Below, piece by piece: positions 23,757 to 31,950 of a DNA stretch of 52,301 nt; position 1 is the stretch's first letter; every line of letters begins with the position of its first letter. The position numbers and the translations under genes were made by a program. The stretch spans positions 1 through 52,301 of the forward strand of contig CAYVXX010000007.1 of NCBI GenBank assembly GCA_964454305.1. The letters are read 5' to 3'. The DNA is from JAUSPI01 sp964454305 (lineage in GTDB: Bacteria; Desulfobacterota; Syntrophia; Syntrophales; JADFWA01). The notes under the pieces were generated by a model. It was not told where the DNA came from. It saw only the letters and a program-made list of their open reading frames with translations, and made no database searches.

Positions 23757-23802
23757 ATTCACGTAACTACTAAGGTACCAAAGGTACAGAAGCACTAATG
23801 TA

Positions 23803-23870
23803 TCACCCTGAACTTGTTTCAGGGTCTTATTGGATTCTGTGAGAGATTCTGAAATAAATTCAGAATGACA
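23803..23870. repeat. Dispersed double-hairpin repeat (CCCTGAACTTGTTTCAGGG type)
   Basis: Two palindromes stand in a row: CCCTGAA/TTCAGGG at 23806-23823 and ATTCTGAA/TTCAGAAT at 23846-23866. The whole is flanked by TCACCCTG and CAGAATGACA. Copies with the same parts occur at 37459-37515 and inside 51374-51515. Confidence 0.7.
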
Positions 23871-23937
23871 ATGTCGGCAGCCTTTGTGCCTTTGGCACTT
23901 TATGCCTCGTAACTACTCATACCTGAGTAGTTACTGT

Positions 23938-24891
23938 TCACTCCACCTGATGACTTTTCGTCTTCCACCTCTGGTGGACCCAGAGCCATTGATCAGGATA
24001 TTTTCTCACAAAACCTTCAATAATTTTTGTGAAATTCTGGGTATTTGTCAGAATATCCCTTTCAGGATTTCCGGTATTTATTATCGTAACCTCTTCGCCA
24101 ATGATAAACCTGTATTTGCCGGTTTCCATTCTGACCATGAATGAGGGAATAACCGGTGCTCCTGTATAGAGGGCCAGTGAGGCCAGCCCATCGGTTGTGC
24201 AGGCAGGTCTTCCGAAAAAGTCAACAAAGACACCTTCCTGCCAGGCCATGTTCTGATCGAGAAGTGTGCCAACAACTTCGTTTTTTTTGATACGGCGAAA
24301 TATCTGCTTTGTGGCACGCTCCTTCGGCAGCGGCTTGTTCCCCTTGCATGCCCTAACATACGTAACAAGATTTTCCAGAACGGGGTTGTCTAAAGGGCGG
24401 TATATAAAGGTGGCTGGTTGTCCCAGCAGGGCAAAGGATATGGCCATAAGTTCCCAGTTGCCGAGGTGGGCGGTAAAGAATAAAACTCCTCTGTTTTTTG
24501 ACATGGCCCTGGTATAGTTTTCAAACCCCTTACACTCTACCAGGGCATCAATATTTTCCCTGGTCAAAGAAGGAATTTCAAAAAATTCCGCAACTACTGT
24601 CCCGAGATTTCGAAAAGCCCCCCTGGCGATTTTGCCTAAGCCCTTCATGTTTTTCTCCGGGTAAGCGCACTTGAGGTTATGAAGGGTAATCAGTCTGTGC
24701 TTGGAAGAGAGATGATAAAAAAGCAAGGAAATTGCTTTAAAGATTTCTCTTCTAACTGCAAGTGGAATGAAACCGAAAATTGCAAGTATGGCTTTCGTTG
24801 TTGCCGTTTTTTTTATCTGATAATCCCCCCTTCCCCCCTTTACCAAAGGGGGGTTAGGAGAAATTATTTTCATCGTGTTTTGTGTAGTCAT
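23938..24891 (-). CDS. lpxL: Lipid A acyltransferase (LpxL/HtrB family)
   Basis: A 317-residue acyltransferase with the catalytic HLGNWE motif (HxxxxE) near residue 142. It also has YRPLDNP, GTLLDQNMAWQEGVFVDFFGRPACTT and the ending KYPDQWLWVHQRWK, all typical of LpxL/LpxM. It adds a secondary acyl chain to lipid A at the inner membrane. The first 27 residues are odd: ISPNPPLVKGGRGD is encoded by a CCCCCCTTT/AAAGGGGGG dispersed palindrome, and no start codon exists between it and the conserved core. The repeat is thus translated, or the true start is an uncommon codon. Late acyltransferase is certain, which acyl position is not. Confidence 0.85.
   Translation of the reverse strand: MTTQNTMKIISPNPPLVKGGRGDYQIKKTATTKAILAIFGFIPLAVRREIFKAISLLFYHLSSKHRLITLHNLKCAYPEKNMKGLGKIARGAFRNLGTVVAEFFEIPSLTRENIDALVECKGFENYTRAMSKNRGVLFFTAHLGNWELMAISFALLGQPATFIYRPLDNPVLENLVTYVRACKGNKPLPKERATKQIFRRIKKNEVVGTLLDQNMAWQEGVFVDFFGRPACTTDGLASLALYTGAPVIPSFMVRMETGKYRFIIGEEVTIINTGNPERDILTNTQNFTKIIEGFVRKYPDQWLWVHQRWKTKSHQVE
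24833..24853. repeat. CCCCCCTTT/AAAGGGGGG palindrome inside lpxL N-terminus
   Basis: CCCCCCTTT (24833-24841) and AAAGGGGGG (24845-24853) are separated by ACC. The same type of palindrome stands at 17206-17224. Read on the minus strand it codes NPPLVKGG. Confidence 0.75.
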
Positions 24892-24903
24892 ACTGTATGT
24901 TTT

Positions 24904-26016
24904 TTATTTTAAAAGTTTTGACATAATCACATCTTCAAATTCCTTGGAACGATTGACTATCTCCATCTCTATCCTCAGCAAAAAGATATCACGGAAAAAC
25001 TCGGTAAAGTTGATCAATTTTATTCCATCTTTTTCCGTGGTAACAATGATCTCTGACGAACAATTCGAAGAAGCTTTTTTAATCTCCTCTATATCACCCA
25101 TTGTGTATCTGTGATGATCGGGAAATGTAATAAAAGAGACAACCTCTCCACCGAGAGATACTATTGTATCCTCGAAGGACTCCGGTTTCGCTATACCGGC
25201 AAAGGCACATACCTTTTTTCCGCTCAGATATTCGAGGGGATAACTATCATTTTCCTCTCCTTTAACGAGTTCTTTCGGTTTGTGGTATCCTCTAAAAATA
25301 GGGACAGCGCCTTTTTTATTTATTAAAGCTCCCATTGTTGTCTTTTGAGTAAAAAGGGCGCTGTCCCTATTTTCCCCTGTCAGTACGATGATGTCTGCTC
25401 TCCCCAGGGCTTTTTTCGGTTCGCGAAGTGGTCCTCTTGGCAACAGGAATCTATTTCCGAAGGGTCTTTTACTGTCCAATAGAACTATGTCTATATTTCT
25501 GAAGAGGCTCCGGTGCTGGAAGGCATCATCGAGGATCAGAACATCAATTCCCAGATTATCCACGGCATATCTTCCGGTGAGATACCTCTTCGACCCCGTG
25601 ATGACAGGCACACCCTTTACGGTTTTTGCGATGAGTAACGGTTCATCACCCGCTTCATGGAATTCCGCAAGAATATGACTTTCATCGGATACAAGTGTGA
25701 TGCGTTTTTTGTTTTTCCTTCCATATCCTCTGCTCAGGACAGCGGGTTTATACCCCCGCTCTTTCAAAAGATTTGCCAGTATAATGGCCATCGGTGTCTT
25801 GCCCGTCCCACCCACGGTTATGTTCCCTATGCTGATCACCCTGCATCTTAGTTTTCTCGTCTTAAAAACGGCCAGATCATACATCCGGTTTCTCAAACGG
25901 ATTATCCCGCCATAAATGATGGAAAACAGGTAAAGGGGGAAAAGAATGGGGTTCAGGCAGTTCGGTTTGCTGTCATCATGCAGTATGCTGGAGGCGAATT
26001 TCTTTAAAAATTTCAT
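24904..26016 (-). CDS. lpxK: Tetraacyldisaccharide 4'-kinase
   Basis: The ATG at 26016 is taken as start (370 residues); a TTG at 26043 sits inside a repetitive stretch. Walker A appears as GNITVGGTGKTPMAI near residue 66-80. YKPAVLSRGYGRK follows, then DVLILDDAFQHRSLFRNIDIVLLDS, the LpxK-specific DDxFQHR motif. The C-terminal FPDHHRYTMGDIEEI and VTTEKDGIKL complete the family. It phosphorylates the 4' position of the lipid A disaccharide at the inner membrane. It stands between msbA and the LpxL-like gene, in the usual order apart from the missing waaA. Confidence 0.93.
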   Translation of the reverse strand: MKFLKKFASSILHDDSKPNCLNPILFPLYLFSIIYGGIIRLRNRMYDLAVFKTRKLRCRVISIGNITVGGTGKTPMAIILANLLKERGYKPAVLSRGYGRKNKKRITLVSDESHILAEFHEAGDEPLLIAKTVKGVPVITGSKRYLTGRYAVDNLGIDVLILDDAFQHRSLFRNIDIVLLDSKRPFGNRFLLPRGPLREPKKALGRADIIVLTGENRDSALFTQKTTMGALINKKGAVPIFRGYHKPKELVKGEENDSYPLEYLSGKKVCAFAGIAKPESFEDTIVSLGGEVVSFITFPDHHRYTMGDIEEIKKASSNCSSEIIVTTEKDGIKLINFTEFFRDIFLLRIEMEIVNRSKEFEDVIMSKLLK

Positions 26017-26034
26017 CTTTTTATATGAACGTTC

Positions 26035-26127
26035 CGAGTTCAAAGTTTAAAGTTCCGAGTTGTATGGTGGCATTACCCATCATAATATAACTTGAACCCT
26101 GAACTTTAAACTCCGAACTCTAAACTC
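26035..26127. repeat. Imperfect 7-bp tandem block (GAGTTTAAAGTTCC type)
   Basis: Two runs made of GAACTT/TAAACTC-like heptamers, 26035-26064 and 26091-26127, surround the msbA stop. The block is read into msbA as its last codons. Similar blocks lie at 31112-31160 and 34083-34131. Confidence 0.55.
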
Positions 26128-27845
26128 TCCTTCTTGAACTGCATATTGTAGAGCTTGAAGTATTCTCCTTCTTTTGCAAGCAGTGATTCGTGGGTTCCCT
26201 CTTCAACTATTTCTCCGTTGACGATGACTAAAATACGGTCTGCATTCCTTATGGTTGAAAGCCGATGGGCAATAACCAGAGTTGTTCTTCCTTTCATCAA
26301 AGTCTCCAGGGCATCTTGAACCTCTATCTCCGCTTCCGTATCAAGAGATGAAGTGGCCTCATCCAGGATCAATATCGGAGCGTCCTTGAGAAGAGCCCTG
26401 GCTATGGAAATCCTCTGCCTTTCACCGCCCGAGAGCTTCGCACCCTGTTCCCCTATTACAGTATCATACCCATCGGGCATATTAACAATGAAATCATGGG
26501 CATTGGCTGCCTTAGCCGCCTCTATTATATCCTCATCACTCTTTCCTATATCACCGTATGCAATATTATTTCTAACGGTATCGTTGAAGAGTATCGTCTG
26601 CTGGGTGACGATTCCTATCTGATCCCGGAGTGATTTCAGTGTGACGTCACGTATGTCCCGGCCATCCATAAATATCTTCCCCTCAGTGACATCGTAGAAT
26701 CTCGGTATCAAATTGACAAGCGTCGTCTTTCCCCCGCCGCTCATACCGACAAATGCGACCGCCTCACCTGCTTTAATACCAAGATTGATATTTTTTAGGA
26801 CCGGCGCATCCTCATAGCTGAAAGAGACGTTCCGGATATCGATGTTACTGGAAATCGGGGGTAGAACCACTGCATCTTTTTTATCCTTTATTTCGGGAAC
26901 GATGTCCATAACATCAAAGACCCGTATGGCGGCAGCGATCCCCTGCTGAATGGTATTATTTACATTGGTTAGTCTCTTAACCGGTTCGTAAAGCATGATA
27001 AGGGCAGTAAGGAATGAAAAAAATGTCCCCGGTGTCGATGCTCCCTTGATTACCTGATATCCCCCGTAAAGTACAATTGCGGCGATACCGATTCCGCCTA
27101 AAAATTCCATAAACGGGCTTGATATCGCCCTCACTGATACGGATTTCATCGTGAGCTTAAAGAGACGCTCATTCTCTTTGCCAAACCTTTTATTTTCGTA
27201 ATCTTCCATTCCGAAGGCCTTCACTATCCTCGTACCGGATATTGTCTCATGGAGAAGGGTGGTAAGACTTCCCATAGTAACCTGGGTGCTGGTAGCAATC
27301 TTTCTCATCTTTTCGCCGAACTTAGCTATCGGATAAATGGTTAAAGGGAAAACAACCATCGCTACAATAGCGAGTTGCCAGTCCCGATAGAAGATAACAA
27401 ACACAAGACAGACGAGAGTGAAAGAGTCTTTCAGAAGGCTGGTCACCGCTTCTGACACCGCACCCTGGATTAAGCCGACATCATTGGTTATTCGTGACAT
27501 AAGTATACCGGTCGGGTTCCTGGTAAAAAACGAAAGCGCTTGCCTCTGAATGTGATTATAGAGTTCAGCTCTCAGGTCTGTTATTACTCGCTGACCGATA
27601 TAGCTCATCAGAACCGTTTGGCCGTAGCTGCAGACCCCTTTCAAAAAATATATCACTACTATCGCTATCGGTATTAACATTAGCATATCGGCATTTTTAT
27701 TTAAGAATATCTCATCGAGGGCCGGTTTGACGAGAAAGGCGGCAGCAGCGGCCGATGCCCCGACTACAAGCATACAGAGCATTGCCAGCATGAACTTTGC
27801 TATATGTGGTTTTGCGAGCCTTAAGAGGCGCTTAAATATTTCCAT
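26106..27845 (-). CDS. msbA: Lipid A export ABC transporter ATP-binding/permease
   Basis: A 579-residue half-transporter with about six membrane helices in the first 320 residues and a C-terminal ATPase. Walker A is GMSGGGKTTLVNLIPRF, the Q-loop QQTILFNDTVR, the signature LSGGERQRISIARALL and Walker B ILILDEATSSLDTEAE, followed by the H-loop AHRLSTI. It flips core-lipid A across the inner membrane. The end ESLEFGV is encoded by a 7-bp repeat block shared with other intergenic gaps. Its upstream neighbour lpxB and downstream lpxK agree with the function. Confidence 0.94.
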   Translation of the reverse strand: MEIFKRLLRLAKPHIAKFMLAMLCMLVVGASAAAAAFLVKPALDEIFLNKNADMLMLIPIAIVVIYFLKGVCSYGQTVLMSYIGQRVITDLRAELYNHIQRQALSFFTRNPTGILMSRITNDVGLIQGAVSEAVTSLLKDSFTLVCLVFVIFYRDWQLAIVAMVVFPLTIYPIAKFGEKMRKIATSTQVTMGSLTTLLHETISGTRIVKAFGMEDYENKRFGKENERLFKLTMKSVSVRAISSPFMEFLGGIGIAAIVLYGGYQVIKGASTPGTFFSFLTALIMLYEPVKRLTNVNNTIQQGIAAAIRVFDVMDIVPEIKDKKDAVVLPPISSNIDIRNVSFSYEDAPVLKNINLGIKAGEAVAFVGMSGGGKTTLVNLIPRFYDVTEGKIFMDGRDIRDVTLKSLRDQIGIVTQQTILFNDTVRNNIAYGDIGKSDEDIIEAAKAANAHDFIVNMPDGYDTVIGEQGAKLSGGERQRISIARALLKDAPILILDEATSSLDTEAEIEVQDALETLMKGRTTLVIAHRLSTIRNADRILVIVNGEIVEEGTHESLLAKEGEYFKLYNMQFKKESLEFGV

Positions 27846-27918
27846 AACAATCGTTTCGGAGGAGCCGAAAGACAGAGGTCATAACGGATGTCGAATCTAC
27901 TTTTTTTATTCTGACTCC

Positions 27919-29076
27919 TCAATTCTTCCTTATCATCTCGTATACCATTCTGGCTGCTCTCATATTTGCCCCCGGGGTGCCAAGATTCCCCCTCACTCTG
28001 GACAATTCCTCCTTCATCTTATCCCTTCTCGAACTGCTGGCAAGTATATCCAAAATCTCTTCTGCCATGTTCGAGGCGGTTGCTTCGTCCTGAATAAACT
28101 CGGGGACGATGGTCTTTCCGGCGATAATATTTACCAGCCCGATATTATCTACATCGATGAACATTTTTCCTATGTAATAAGAAAGGGCTGACACCTTGTA
28201 TATTATGACCATCGGTGTTTCCAATAGGGCGGTTTCCAGAGTAGCCGTTCCCGAGGCAACCATGACAATGTCTGATATGCCTATCACGTCGTAAATATCA
28301 TCCTGGACAATTCTGACCTCTACAGAATATTGATCGATTATTCTTAAGACAAAATCAACGTTTAACGTGTCGGCCAGCGGTAACACAAACTGAATGGAGG
28401 CAACTTTATCTTCAAGAATTTCAGCCGCCTTTAGCATTTCAGGTAAAAGTTTCTTCACCTCACCTTCCCTGCTTCCAGGGAGGATTCCTATCGTTATGCA
28501 TTCTTCTTCAAGGCCGAATTTTTTCAGCGCCTTTTTTCTGGAATATTTCTTTTTTACTACATCAAGAAGTGGGTGGCCAACAAAGCTTATGTCTAATTTC
28601 GATTTATCGTAGATCTGCGCCTCAAAAGGAAGAATAACCGCCATCCTGTCAACAATCTTTTCAATCTGTTTAACCCTTCTCTTTCTCCATGCCCAGACTT
28701 GAGGGCTTATATAGTAAAACACCCTGACCCCGTTCTTTTTGGCCGTCCTAGCCAGGGGAAGGTTGAAATCAGGGTAGTCGATAAGTATCAGGAGGTCAGG
28801 TTTGTCTTCCCGAAGTGATTTTTTAAGCAGGCCCATGATCTTCAGGATAAATCTCAGCTTGGAAGCAACTTCAGTAAGCCCTACAACTGCTGTATCCGAT
28901 GAATTGGCAATAAGCTCAACTCCCGTCTCCTTAAGTTTTTTGCCCCCGATTCCATAGAATCTGACAGAAGGATCTATCCGATGAATTTCCTTCACCAGAT
29001 TGGATCCGTGCAGGTCTCCAGAAGCCTCTCCCGCAACTATCATTATATTCCGGGGATGAGTCGGTTCAGAGAGCAT
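27919..29076 (-). CDS. lpxB: Lipid-A-disaccharide synthase
   Basis: A 385-residue GT19 enzyme. It starts NIMIVAGEASGDLHGSNLVKEI, followed by RFYGIGGKKLKETG, LILIDYPDFNLPLARTAKK and FYYISPQVWAWRKRRVKQI, all LpxB hallmarks. LPGSREGEVKKLLPEML and ASGTATLETALLETPMVIIYK form the donor site. It joins UDP-diacyl-GlcN and lipid X to form the disaccharide. Its ATG overlaps the end of the aminotransferase gene by 11 bases, so lipid A assembly is coupled to that gene. If the GnnA/GnnB pair is active, the substrates carry amide-linked chains at C3. Confidence 0.94.
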   Translation of the reverse strand: MLSEPTHPRNIMIVAGEASGDLHGSNLVKEIHRIDPSVRFYGIGGKKLKETGVELIANSSDTAVVGLTEVASKLRFILKIMGLLKKSLREDKPDLLILIDYPDFNLPLARTAKKNGVRVFYYISPQVWAWRKRRVKQIEKIVDRMAVILPFEAQIYDKSKLDISFVGHPLLDVVKKKYSRKKALKKFGLEEECITIGILPGSREGEVKKLLPEMLKAAEILEDKVASIQFVLPLADTLNVDFVLRIIDQYSVEVRIVQDDIYDVIGISDIVMVASGTATLETALLETPMVIIYKVSALSYYIGKMFIDVDNIGLVNIIAGKTIVPEFIQDEATASNMAEEILDILASSSRRDKMKEELSRVRGNLGTPGANMRAARMVYEMIRKN

Positions 29077-30160
29077 TGTTTATCACATCGCTGACATGCT
29101 GGATTTCTTCTTCTCTGAGTTCCGGAAACATCGGGAGGGAAAGAACTTCCGAGGCACACTCATCACTAACCGGCAATTCACCGCTGATCGTTCTTTGGCC
29201 GGCAAATGCCTCCTGCTTGTGCAGGGGAAGGGGGTAATAAATAGCGGAGGATATATCGTTTCTCCGCAGACAATCCATTATGTCATCCCTTTTCTTTGAT
29301 TTTATGGTGAACTGGTGATAGACATGTCTGCATCCGGCAGACTCTATCGGGAGAATAACGTCATTCTTTTTTATGCACGACCTGTAAATATCTGCGTTTG
29401 CCCTGCGTGAGTCATTGAATTCGCCTATCTTTCTTAATTTTACCCGGACTATAGCCGCCTGTATTTCGTCAAGCCTGCTGTTGTAGCCGATTGTATCGTG
29501 GTAGTATTTGACAGCACTCCCGTGATTTCTAAGCGATCTTATCTGTTCTGCAATATCTTTCTCTTCGGTAATTACCATCCCCCCATCACCGTAGCAGGCG
29601 AGATTTTTACTCGGGAAGAAGCTAAAACACCCGCAATCACCGATGGTCCCAACTTTTTTTCCTTTATATTCGGCGCCAAAGGCCTGGGCACAATCCTCAA
29701 TTACCTTGATATTGCACCTCTGGCACAGGTTGACTATCGGATCCATATCTGAAGGATGTCCGAAGAGATGAACCGGAATAATGGCTTTCGTCTTTTCAGT
29801 GATCTTTTTCTCTATTTCTTCCGGATCAATATTGAAGGTGTCGGGAAGGATATCCACAAAGACAGGGGTGGCATTCAACCGGGATATTACTTCTGCCGTT
29901 GCAATAAAAGTAAAAGGTGTGGTGATGACCTCATCTCCATCCCCGATTCCACATGCTTTAAGGGCAAGGAAAAGGGCGTCCGTTCCGTTGGCCACGCCCA
30001 CAGCAAAAGGAATCCCATGGTACGCCGCTATCTCTTTCTCCAGTTCCAGTACATTGGGTCCCAGTATGAATTGTGAGCTATTCAGCACTTCAGCAATGGC
30101 CACCTCAATGTCATCTTTGAGGATTTTATACTGTCTTTGAAGATCTACCATTGGGATCAT
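29066..30160 (-). CDS. gnnB: DegT/DnrJ/EryC1 aminotransferase, GnnB-like
   Basis: A 364-residue PLP enzyme of the sugar aminotransferase family. It has VANGTDALFLALKACGIGDGDEVITTPFTFIAT, IEDCAQAFGAEYKGKKVGTIGDCGCFSFFPSKNL with the PLP lysine in FPSKNL, and GYNSRLDEIQAA. The ATG overlaps the oxidoreductase stop as ATGA. In Acidithiobacillus ferrooxidans and Leptospira the GnnA/GnnB pair converts UDP-GlcNAc to UDP-GlcNAc3N for lipid A with amide-linked primary chains, and in A. ferrooxidans both genes lie between lpxA and lpxB as here. A WbpE-type role in an O-antigen sugar is the alternative; position favours GnnB. Confidence 0.8.
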   Translation of the reverse strand: MIPMVDLQRQYKILKDDIEVAIAEVLNSSQFILGPNVLELEKEIAAYHGIPFAVGVANGTDALFLALKACGIGDGDEVITTPFTFIATAEVISRLNATPVFVDILPDTFNIDPEEIEKKITEKTKAIIPVHLFGHPSDMDPIVNLCQRCNIKVIEDCAQAFGAEYKGKKVGTIGDCGCFSFFPSKNLACYGDGGMVITEEKDIAEQIRSLRNHGSAVKYYHDTIGYNSRLDEIQAAIVRVKLRKIGEFNDSRRANADIYRSCIKKNDVILPIESAGCRHVYHQFTIKSKKRDDIMDCLRRNDISSAIYYPLPLHKQEAFAGQRTISGELPVSDECASEVLSLPMFPELREEEIQHVSDVINNAL

Positions 30161-31104
30161 TGGATAATTCCCTGATCAGTCTTCATCTTTTCAATTATGC
30201 TCAGCGCCAGTTTCAGGGACTCTCTCCCGTCTTCTCCTGAAACCAGTGGAGGAGTCCTTTTTATAACAGAATTAAGGAAAGATTTTATTTCCTCTTCCAG
30301 GGGATCATTTTTTGTCACTGTCACATCGTTCTGGACTATTTCTATTTGGCCGTCCGCGCTACTTCTCCTGCTGAGTGACATCAGTTCCCTCTTTCCGTAG
30401 TCGACAGAGTGATACCCCTCGAGTCCGAAAAATCTGATCTTCTGTAGTTTTTTGGCTGTTACCCTGCTGGCCGTGATATTTGCCACGCATCCATTCTGGA
30501 ATGTTATCCTGACGTTCGCTATGTCAACCTTGTTCGACAAAACAGATACACCGACGGCCTCTACATCCAGCACTTCCGATTTTACAAACTGGAGAATAAT
30601 GTCGAGATCGTGAATCATTAAATCAAGCACAACGTCCACATCCGTCCCCCTGTTTCCAAAGGGGTGAAGGCGGTGAGACTCAATAAAAAGGGGGCTCTCT
30701 ATAACCGTACCGAGAGAAACTATGGCAGGGTTGAATCTCTCGACGAATCCTATCTGGAGTATTGCTCCCTTCTCAGCGGCAATTGAAACAAGCTCATCGG
30801 CTTCTTCGATGGTTTTTGTGATCGGCTTTTCAAGAAGAACATCAATCCCCGACTGAAGGAAATCTTTTGCTACCTTGCGATGTAATCCTGTGGGAACAGC
30901 AACACTTACCGCATCGACTTTTCCTATAAGACCGCGGTGGTCATAGAGGGCTTCACAGTCGTATTCTTTTGCCGCCGACCGTGCACGTTCTTCCACGATG
31001 TCAGCCACACCAACTATTTCACTTTCCGGCAATTTATTATATTTCTGCAGGTGGTAGTTCCCCAGATGCCCTATGCCTACCACTCCAACCCTTATTTTCT
31101 TCAT
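30157..31104 (-). CDS. gnnA: Gfo/Idh/MocA oxidoreductase, GnnA-like
   Basis: A 315-residue NAD-dependent sugar oxidoreductase. It has VGVVGIGHLGNYHLQKY at 6-22 and the conserved EKPITKTIEEADEL near 93-106. FVERFNPA and LDLMIHDLDIILQF near 162-175 hold the histidine expected in the active site. GnnA oxidises C3 of UDP-GlcNAc to the ketone that GnnB aminates. It lies directly between lpxA and the aminotransferase gene. A short 7-bp repeat block separates it from lpxA. Family is certain, the GnnA role comes from order and from the paired aminotransferase. Confidence 0.8.
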   Translation of the reverse strand: MKKIRVGVVGIGHLGNYHLQKYNKLPESEIVGVADIVEERARSAAKEYDCEALYDHRGLIGKVDAVSVAVPTGLHRKVAKDFLQSGIDVLLEKPITKTIEEADELVSIAAEKGAILQIGFVERFNPAIVSLGTVIESPLFIESHRLHPFGNRGTDVDVVLDLMIHDLDIILQFVKSEVLDVEAVGVSVLSNKVDIANVRITFQNGCVANITASRVTAKKLQKIRFFGLEGYHSVDYGKRELMSLSRRSSADGQIEIVQNDVTVTKNDPLEEEIKSFLNSVIKRTPPLVSGEDGRESLKLALSIIEKMKTDQGIIQ

Positions 31105-31111
31105 CTGTTCC

Positions 31112-31160
31112 TTTTAAAAGTTTCGAGTTTAAAGTTTCAGGTTTAGACTTGAAACCTTTA
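31112..31160. repeat. Imperfect 7-bp tandem block between lpxA and gnnA
   Basis: The stretch is built of AAAGTTTCGAGTTT-like heptamers followed by their inverted forms (GAAACCTTTAACTT). It resembles the blocks at 26035-26127 and 34083-34131. Confidence 0.5.
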
Positions 31161-31162
31161 AC

Positions 31163-31936
31163 TTACCTACATATCCCTCTCTCAGATTTCCGTATAAACT
31201 CAACAAAGTGTTTTATTTCGGGAATATCTTCTACTTCCGACTCTACTCTCTTTATCGCTTCCGAAAGCAGCATAGATGAGTTGAACATTATTTTATAAGC
31301 CTTTTTCAATGCTCTTATAGTTTCCTCTTTAAATCCCCTCCGATGTAACCCGATCAGGTTAAGCCCATGTACCTCTGCGTAATTCCCCGCAGCCAGAACA
31401 TAAGGCGCAATATCTTTCGGCACAGCGGATGCACCACCGACCATACATTGACAGCCGATATTGACGAACTGGTGAATCCCGGTCATACCACCGATTGTAG
31501 CATAATCCTCAATATGAACGTGACCGCCCAGATTAACGGCATTGGCCATAATGATGTTGTTGCCCAGTTTGCAATTATGGGCAACATGACAATACGCCAT
31601 CAAGAAATTATTGTCACCTATTATGGTTGTCCCAATATCGGCAGATGTTGCCCTGTTGATAGTGACATATTCCCTAATCGTATTGTTGTTTCCTATGATG
31701 GCCCTTGATTCCTCTCCCTTGAATTTTAGGTCCTGAGGAATCCCTCCGATGGAGCAAAACTGATAAATATGACAATTATCACCTATATCAGTATGGCTCT
31801 CTATTACCACATGGGAACCGATGATAGTGTTTTTACCTACGGTTACGTCCGGCTTGATTATAGTATAAGGGCCTACCTCGACCCCTTCTGACAGACATGC
31901 TTCAGAAGAAACAATAGCTGTTGGGTGTATATTCAT
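31163..31936 (-). CDS. lpxA: UDP-(3-substituted)GlcNAc O/N-acyltransferase LpxA
   Basis: A 257-residue left-handed beta-helix protein with hexapeptide repeats from residue 1 to about 190 and a helical C-terminus. IHPTAIVSSEACLSEGVEVGPY starts the helix. The catalytic histidine lies in FLMAYCHVAHNCKLGNN near 120-135, and LNLIGLHRRGFKEETIRALKKAYK is the usual C-terminal segment. It starts lipid A synthesis by transferring a hydroxyacyl chain from ACP to position 3. With gnnA/gnnB next to it the acceptor may be the 3-amino sugar. No fabZ separates it from lpxD, and the spacing of 14 bases suggests coupling. Confidence 0.93.
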   Translation of the reverse strand: MNIHPTAIVSSEACLSEGVEVGPYTIIKPDVTVGKNTIIGSHVVIESHTDIGDNCHIYQFCSIGGIPQDLKFKGEESRAIIGNNNTIREYVTINRATSADIGTTIIGDNNFLMAYCHVAHNCKLGNNIIMANAVNLGGHVHIEDYATIGGMTGIHQFVNIGCQCMVGGASAVPKDIAPYVLAAGNYAEVHGLNLIGLHRRGFKEETIRALKKAYKIMFNSSMLLSEAIKRVESEVEDIPEIKHFVEFIRKSERGICR

Positions 31937-31950
31937 TTTTCTCTTTAGTC

